Shown here piece after piece: positions 59,519 to 64,000 of a stretch of 64,000 nucleotides of DNA. Source of the stretch: Streptomyces sp. NBC_00249. Lineage in GTDB: Bacteria; Actinomycetota; Actinomycetes; Streptomycetales; Streptomycetaceae. The position numbers were made by a program, and so were the translations under genes. Every line of letters starts with the position of its first letter. The stretch's first letter is position 1. The DNA lies in NCBI RefSeq assembly GCF_026342355.1, contig NZ_JAPEMV010000004.1, positions 186,001-250,000 on the forward strand, written 5' to 3'. The notes under the pieces are model-generated. The model worked only from the letters and a program-made list of their open reading frames with translations. It had not been told where the DNA came from and ran no database searches.

Positions 59519-59823
59519 CGTGCCCCTCCCCTTTCCGCACCCCGGCTGCGTGCGGACGGGGTGCGCGGTGCCGGGGGGCAGGCCCCGGCACCGCGGCTCG
59601 TGGTGCCGGTCCGACCGTGCCGGACTCCGCACGGAAGGGGCCATTGCCTTTTCAACAGTCCGTCAAGTCGGAGGGCGCGGACGGGGAGTGGCGGCGTGGT
59701 GGTGGCGGGATGGTGGCGGCCCCACCACCTTTCGGACAAGTGCGGTGGCCGGGACACCTCCCCGTAAGAGGGGTCCTGGGCGGACGGTAGGGGTGCAGTC
59801 GATGCACGCCAAGGGGGCATGTC
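59519..59823. promoter_or_regulatory. 305-bp gene-free region between divergent genes
   Basis: It holds the promoters of the LLM gene (left) and the IS701-derived gene (right). A run of GGTGG repeats at about 59698-59730 and CCCCGTAAGAGGGG at 59760-59773 are the only structures I see; no clear -10/-35 pair, no small gene and no terminal inverted repeat of an IS. Confidence 0.4.
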
Positions 59824-61116
59824 GTGAAAACGATCATGAATAGCAGCACGGGCACGGCAACGGGGACAGGGGCGGGGACGGCCACGGGGGCGGCCACAGG
59901 TTCGGGGAGCAGGACCTGCGGCGCCACGCTGGAACGGCCGCCCGCCGTCCGAAGACACCCGGCCCGCCGCGACCCGGCCCGCGAGGCCGCCGACGACCTG
60001 TGCGCGGCCGTCCTGGCCTCCCTGCGCCGCAAGGACCAGCGGGAGAAGGGCCGCCAGTACGTACGGGGGCTGCTGGCCCTCCCCGGCCGCAAGTCGATGC
60101 GCGGCATCGCCGGGCAGGTCGGCGGGGCGGCGGCCGAGCAGAGCATGCACCACTTCATCTCCAGCTCCACCTGGGACTGGGAGCCCATCCGCGCCTCGCT
60201 CGCCGGCTTCCTGGAGGCCGCCACCCCGTTGACCGCGTGGGTGGCCCAGCCGATGGCGATCCCGAAGGGCGGCGAGCACTCGATCGGCGTTGCGCACCGC
60301 TTCGACCCGCACCAGGGGCAGATGTTCCGGGGGCAGCAGGCCTTCGGTACCTGGTTCACCTCGCCCGCCCTCGCCAGCCCGGTCGGCTGGCGGATGTTCC
60401 TGCCCGGCGAGGAGGAACTGCCGCGCACGGGCGAGGACCTCCTCGCGCGCGCCGCCTACGAGGAGTCCGCGTACGAGGAGTCGGCGGCGGCCGCCGTGAT
60501 CTCCACCGTGCGCGCCGCCGGGGGCGCACCCCGCCCGGTCGTCCTCGACATCATGCGGATCGGCACCCGGTCCACGATGAACCGCTTCGCGGAGGCCGGA
60601 CTGCCCGTCATCGCCCGGGTCGGCCCCGCCACCCCGCTGCTGGTGACCGATCCGGCGCTGCCCGGCCACGGCGCGGGGGCCCGCTCCGCACGCGACGTCC
60701 TCCAGTCGGTGAAGGGCCTGGCCACCCCCGTGGAGTGGACCGACCCCGATGCCGGGCACCCCTCGGGCCGCCACCGCAGCACCCTCGCGGTCGCCGTCCG
60801 CGTGATGATGCCCGACCCCTCCCCGGCCCGCCGGCGCCACCTGCTGCTGGTCGGCGAGTGGACGGACCCGCGCCGGGCGCCCACGCAGATGTGGGTGACC
60901 GACCTCGTACGCCTCCCCGTGGGCCCGCTGCTGCGGCTGACGAAGCAGGGCCGCCGGGTCGGCTTCGCCGCCGAGCACAGCGGCCGGGAGGCGGGGCTGC
61001 GCGATTTCGCGGGCCGCGCCCTGCCCGGCTGGCACCGCCACGTCACCCTGGCCTCGGTGGCCCACGCCGCCCGCGCCCTGACGGGGACGGAGCGCTACCC
61101 GGAAGAGCGGCCCTAG
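59824..61116 (+). CDS. IS701-type transposase homologue, probably domesticated and inactive
   Basis: 430 residues, GTG start with AAGGGGG upstream. A low-complexity Thr/Gly/Ala start (about 1-30) is followed by the IS701-like body: RQYVRGLLALPGRKSMRGIA, HHFISSSTWDWEPIRA, IPKGGEHSIGVAHRFDPHQG, VLDIMRIGTRSTMNRFAEAG and the end FAGRALPGWHRHVTLASVAH. The family's first catalytic Asp motif (LDDTGFPKKG) is WVAQPMAIPKGG here, so the Asp is gone. I found no terminal inverted repeats. It probably survives as a DNA-binding or regulatory protein. It overlaps the convergent regulator by 4 nt. Confidence 0.75.
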   Translation: MKTIMNSSTGTATGTGAGTATGAATGSGSRTCGATLERPPAVRRHPARRDPAREAADDLCAAVLASLRRKDQREKGRQYVRGLLALPGRKSMRGIAGQVGGAAAEQSMHHFISSSTWDWEPIRASLAGFLEAATPLTAWVAQPMAIPKGGEHSIGVAHRFDPHQGQMFRGQQAFGTWFTSPALASPVGWRMFLPGEEELPRTGEDLLARAAYEESAYEESAAAAVISTVRAAGGAPRPVVLDIMRIGTRSTMNRFAEAGLPVIARVGPATPLLVTDPALPGHGAGARSARDVLQSVKGLATPVEWTDPDAGHPSGRHRSTLAVAVRVMMPDPSPARRRHLLLVGEWTDPRRAPTQMWVTDLVRLPVGPLLRLTKQGRRVGFAAEHSGREAGLRDFAGRALPGWHRHVTLASVAHAARALTGTERYPEERP

Positions 61117-63065
61117 GGCGGCGGGCCGGCGGCCGTGCGGCGGTCGTGGAGGACGGTACGGGCCTTGCGGAGCCGCAACGCCATCTGGATCTCCAGCGCC
61201 CGGCCGGGCTTCTGCCAGTCCGCGCCCAGCAGTTCGGCGATCCGCTCCAGCCGGCGGGAGACCGTGTTGGGGTGGACGTGCAGGGTCTCGGCGGCGTGCG
61301 TGGGGCTGGCGCCGGAGGCGAAGTAGGCCTCCAGGGTGCGGGTGAGGTCCGTCAGCCGGTCCTCGTCGTACTCCAGGACCGGGCCGACCGTCGCGGCGAT
61401 GAAGGACTCCACGTCGTGGTCGGCGGACAGCAGCAGCCCGAGGAAGCCGAGTTCGCGCAGCGAGGCCGTGCCGCCCACCCCGTCGAGAGCGGTCAGCGCG
61501 TCGAGGCAGCGCACGGCCTCGGCGTACACCCGGGCCACCTCCCCGGGGCTCCCGGTGGGTCCGGCGGCCCCGGTGGAGACGGCGTGCCCGAGCAGCGGCG
61601 ACAGCTCCCCGGAGGCCCGGTGCGCGGCGGCCGAGGCGTCGGTGCCGGGCAGGACGAGCACGATGCAGCCCCGGCGGACCCCTTTGAGCCCGCCCATCCG
61701 GTACGCGTACGAGGACGCCCAGGCGACCGCCTTGCCCAGCTCCCCGCCCTCGGGCCGGGCGACGAGGACCACGTGCGGGCGGTCGAGGTCGATGCCGAGC
61801 CGCCGGGTGCGCTCCAGCAGGTGCAGGTCGACGGAGTGCGGCCGTTCCAGCAGGTCGGCGAGGATCTCGTCGTGCACGGGCCCCTCGGCGGCGGCGGTGC
61901 CCCGCTGGATCAGCATCAGCGAGGCCACGGACTGGGCGGCGAGCTGGAGCAGCCGGACGTCCTCGTCGGCGAGCGGCGCGGAGGCGCTCAGCAGCAGCAC
62001 CCCGAGGTCCTCGGCGCCCGCCAGGACGGGCGCCAGCCACAGGTCCCCGGGCAGCCGGACGGGCCGCCGCCCGGTCAGTGCCTGCAGGGCCCCCTGGGTG
62101 ACGGCCTCCTCGTCCAGGCCGGGGAGTTCCCCGGTGGCGGTCAGCGGCCGCCCGCCCGGGTCGCGGACCTGGAGCACGCCGTCCAGCGCGTCGGCGGTGG
62201 CGCGGGCGAGGGTGGCCAGCCCGGCCCCGTCGAGGACGAGCCCGGCGAGGCGGGCGTGGCACTCCCACAGGTGACGGACCCGGGTGAGGGCGGTGTTGGT
62301 GCGCGAGCCGAAGGCCTCCAGCTCGGTGACCTCGTCGCGGGTCTGCTCCAGCAGGCGGGCCTTCTCGATGGCGACGGCGGCCAGGTCGGCGAGGGAGAGC
62401 AGCATGCCGATCTCGTCGGCGCTGAACTGCCGTACGGCGCGGTCGGATCCGTAGAGCGCGCCGAGCGTGGAGTCCCCGCGGCGCAGCGGGACGGCGATGA
62501 TCGCGTGCAGGCCCTCCGCTTCGACGACGGCGTCGATGCCGGGGGCGTGCGGGATGGCGGTGTCGGCGAGGTAGTCGGCGGTCCAGACGGCGGAGCGGCG
62601 GGCCTGGGCGATGCTGCCGAGGCCCCGGCCGGTGCCGAGTTCGAGGCCGACGTTGAGGGCGGTGGTCTCGCCCTCGGAGGTGCGTACGTACGCCGATCCG
62701 TCGGGGCGGCTCAGGGACAGCCAGGCCATGTCGAAGCCGAGGAGGCGCCGGGCCCGGCGGGTGATCAGGCGCAGCAGGCCGTCGATGTCGTAGGGGGAGG
62801 TCAGGTCCTGGGCGGTGTCGACGAGCGCGGTGAGGGCGGCCTCGCGCTGTTCGCGGCGGCTGGCGCTGGCCCGTACGGAGCGGGCCAGTTCCACGGCCCG
62901 GGTGAGTTCGGCGAGCGCGGCCGGGTCCGCTCCGGCGGCGCGGGCCCCGGCGAGCAGGACGTCGTAGCGGCTCTGCGGGGCGTCGGCCGCGAGGAGTTCC
63001 AGTACGGCGAGCGGGCCGCCCGTACCGCTCCTGCCGCTTTCGCCGGTTCCGTCGTCCCCACGCAT
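61113..63065 (-). CDS. GAF-domain PucR/CdaR-type regulator
   Basis: 650 residues. An N-terminal helical region leads to a GAF domain (about 85-240, with LLGFDMAWLSLSRPDGSAYV and LHAIIAVPLRRGDSTLGALY), a second GAF-like stretch, and the C-terminal PucR helix-turn-helix with TLEAYFASGASPTHAAETL and HPNTVSRRLERIAELLG. The GAF part suggests control by a small molecule. Streptomyces members often regulate degradation or morphology; target unknown. It is convergent with the IS701-derived gene. The palindrome GAACCTAGGTTC (63115-63126) lies 50 bp upstream. Confidence 0.9.
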   Translation of the reverse strand: MRGDDGTGESGRSGTGGPLAVLELLAADAPQSRYDVLLAGARAAGADPAALAELTRAVELARSVRASASRREQREAALTALVDTAQDLTSPYDIDGLLRLITRRARRLLGFDMAWLSLSRPDGSAYVRTSEGETTALNVGLELGTGRGLGSIAQARRSAVWTADYLADTAIPHAPGIDAVVEAEGLHAIIAVPLRRGDSTLGALYGSDRAVRQFSADEIGMLLSLADLAAVAIEKARLLEQTRDEVTELEAFGSRTNTALTRVRHLWECHARLAGLVLDGAGLATLARATADALDGVLQVRDPGGRPLTATGELPGLDEEAVTQGALQALTGRRPVRLPGDLWLAPVLAGAEDLGVLLLSASAPLADEDVRLLQLAAQSVASLMLIQRGTAAAEGPVHDEILADLLERPHSVDLHLLERTRRLGIDLDRPHVVLVARPEGGELGKAVAWASSYAYRMGGLKGVRRGCIVLVLPGTDASAAAHRASGELSPLLGHAVSTGAAGPTGSPGEVARVYAEAVRCLDALTALDGVGGTASLRELGFLGLLLSADHDVESFIAATVGPVLEYDEDRLTDLTRTLEAYFASGASPTHAAETLHVHPNTVSRRLERIAELLGADWQKPGRALEIQMALRLRKARTVLHDRRTAAGPPP

Positions 63066-63114
63066 CCCGGTGTCCCCGTCCCCCGTCCGACCAGGCGTTT
63101 TCCAGCCCGCGTCA

Positions 63115-63126
63115 GAACCTAGGTTC
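63115..63126. promoter_or_regulatory. Palindrome upstream of the PucR-type gene
   Basis: GAACCTAGGTTC, perfect 12 bp, 50 bp before the GTG/ATG region of the regulator. A candidate autoregulatory site. Confidence 0.35.
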
Positions 63127-63197
63127 CGTGCGGCGGGGGGTCAAGGCGCTACGGCGGCGCGGCGGGCCGGGGCGGGGACGCGGGCGGGCGCGGGCGG

Positions 63198-63905
63198 TCA
63201 GGGGCGGGCCCCGCAGGTCACGGTGAGGCGGGGGGCCGGGCGGACGGCGCGCAGGGCCTCGACGCGCGCCTCGGCACGGCGCAGGGCGGCCAGGTAGGCG
63301 TCGTCGGGGCGGTGGCCTCCGGCGCCGCGCAGACCGGCCAGGTCCAGGCGCAGTTCGCGCAGCCGGCCCAGCGCCAGTTCGGCTTCCACCCACTGCCCGA
63401 ACACGGCGAGCCGGTCGGCGTCGAGGCACGCGATGCGGGCGCCGAGCCAGGGCCCGGGGTCGATCCCGTCCAGGGCGGGGCCGGTCCACAGCCCCAGGGC
63501 CCGGCGCAGCCGCGCGGCGGCCTGCTCGAAGTCCCCCCGGCCCATGGCCCGGTAGCCGGCGCCCGCCTCCCGCTCGAACTCCTGGACGTCGGAGCGGCCG
63601 CCGCCGGTGTCGAGGAGGTACCCGCCGGGCCGGGTCGAGAGCACGGTCTCGGGAGTACGGCACGAACCGGCCCCCTGTGCCTGCGCGAACCGCTCGCGCA
63701 GCCGGCGTACGGCGGTGTGCAGGGCGCCCCGGGTATGTTCGGGCGGGGTGCGGACGGCCAGTTCGTCCGCGAGCACGGACACCGGGACCACCCGGTCGGG
63801 GGAGGCCGCGAGGACCGCCAGGACGTGCCGGGACTCCGGTGTGGGCGCCGTGATGGGCACGCCGTTCTCGATGACCCGTGGTGCGCCGAGTACCTCAATG
63901 TCCAC
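63198..63905 (-). CDS. SARP-type (AfsR/BTAD) transcriptional activator
   Basis: 235 residues, GTG start. An OmpR-like winged helix (IEVLGAPRVIENGVPITAP, VVPVSVLADELAVRTPPEHT, RGALHTAVRRLRERF) is followed by a bacterial transcriptional activation domain with EFEREAGAGYRAMGRGDFEQ, RALGLWTGPALDGIDPGPWL, ALGRLRELRLDLAGL. No ATPase or TPR part, so a small SARP. SARPs activate antibiotic clusters; its target may lie outside this window to the right. The upstream 95 bp are AT-rich (around 63935-63960), fitting a promoter. Confidence 0.9.
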   Translation of the reverse strand: MDIEVLGAPRVIENGVPITAPTPESRHVLAVLAASPDRVVPVSVLADELAVRTPPEHTRGALHTAVRRLRERFAQAQGAGSCRTPETVLSTRPGGYLLDTGGGRSDVQEFEREAGAGYRAMGRGDFEQAAARLRRALGLWTGPALDGIDPGPWLGARIACLDADRLAVFGQWVEAELALGRLRELRLDLAGLRGAGGHRPDDAYLAALRRAEARVEALRAVRPAPRLTVTCGARP

Positions 63906-64000
63906 AGTGTTCCCCCTGGGCAGATGAGCCGAAAAAATAATACCCAGAAGGATTTTTTTGAGAAGGGGATTACGAGGGTTACGCAGGGTACGAGGAACAG

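Noticed and set aside
59824..61116. Active insertion sequence
   Set aside because: No terminal inverted repeats or target duplication seen, and the first catalytic Asp motif is missing.
60000..63122. Very long open frames on the wrong strand (a plus-strand frame over the PucR-type gene; a minus-strand frame over 59428-62268)
   Set aside because: They mirror real genes in GC-rich DNA, have low-complexity Gly/Arg/Pro translations and no RBS or domain.

Overview
The window is high-GC actinobacterial chromosome, almost certainly Streptomyces. The evidence is codon use strongly biased to G or C at the third position, many GTG starts, ATGA/GTGA start-stop overlaps, SARP, PucR, ECF41 and SigE-type regulators, LLM/F420 enzymes, and the gene set recR, ybaB, ask, asd, purA. 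A perfect ParB-binding parS site at 17451-17466 places it in the origin-proximal part of the chromosome.

Region 1 (1 to about 14.5 kb) is a RiPP biosynthetic cluster of the class V lanthipeptide type. It has two regulators (a truncated TrmB/LuxR protein and a single-domain LuxR protein), a small unknown gene and a one-chain ABC exporter. Then come two precursor genes encoding identical 71-residue peptides that end in Cys, a LanD-like cysteine decarboxylase, a degenerate kinase-fold protein (LanX-like), an APH-fold kinase (LanK-like), a HopA1-domain lyase (LanY-like), a SAM methyltransferase, a catalytic plus non-catalytic M16 peptidase pair, an LLM/F420-type reductase (LanJ-like) and a two-gene ABC pump. 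The enzyme genes overlap or nearly touch, indicating one operon. Inferred route: Ser/Thr phosphorylation and elimination, thioether cyclisation, C-terminal Cys oxidative decarboxylation to an AviCys/AviMeCys ring, possible Dha reduction to D-Ala, methylation, leader removal by the M16 pair, and export. Four exact-period 14-bp tandem repeats precede the ABC pump.

Region 2 (14.5 to about 31 kb) is conserved chromosome: a TetR regulator with a 43-bp palindrome in front of it, an HD-domain protein, a cytosine deaminase-type amidohydrolase, parS, an S9 peptidase, a SURF1 protein, a sigma factor with a membrane partner, asd-ask, DUF5063-recR-ybaB, a SLATT-type protein, a GntR regulator and a class III aminotransferase.

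Region 3 (31 to 49 kb) is accessory and regulatory: DJ-1/MarR pair, Ser/Thr kinase, LysE exporter, HIT protein, secreted hydrolase with a membrane acyltransferase, two tandemly duplicated NarL-type two-component systems, a P450 carrying an inverted DnaA-box pair in its coding sequence, an ABC pump divergent from its probable repressor, an S41 peptidase-like protein, a fragment of an Mth938-like gene and a VOC protein.

Region 4 (49 to 64 kb): a degenerate diacylglycerol-kinase-like gene, purA with a strong terminator, a VapBC-like toxin-antitoxin pair, an ECF41 sigma factor with its carboxymuconolactone-decarboxylase-like and oxidoreductase targets and matching promoters, a tryptophan-to-anthranilate operon (kynA, kynU, probable kynB), an LLM oxidoreductase, an IS701-derived protein that appears catalytically dead, and PucR- and SARP-type regulators. 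I saw no rRNA, tRNA or CRISPR array.
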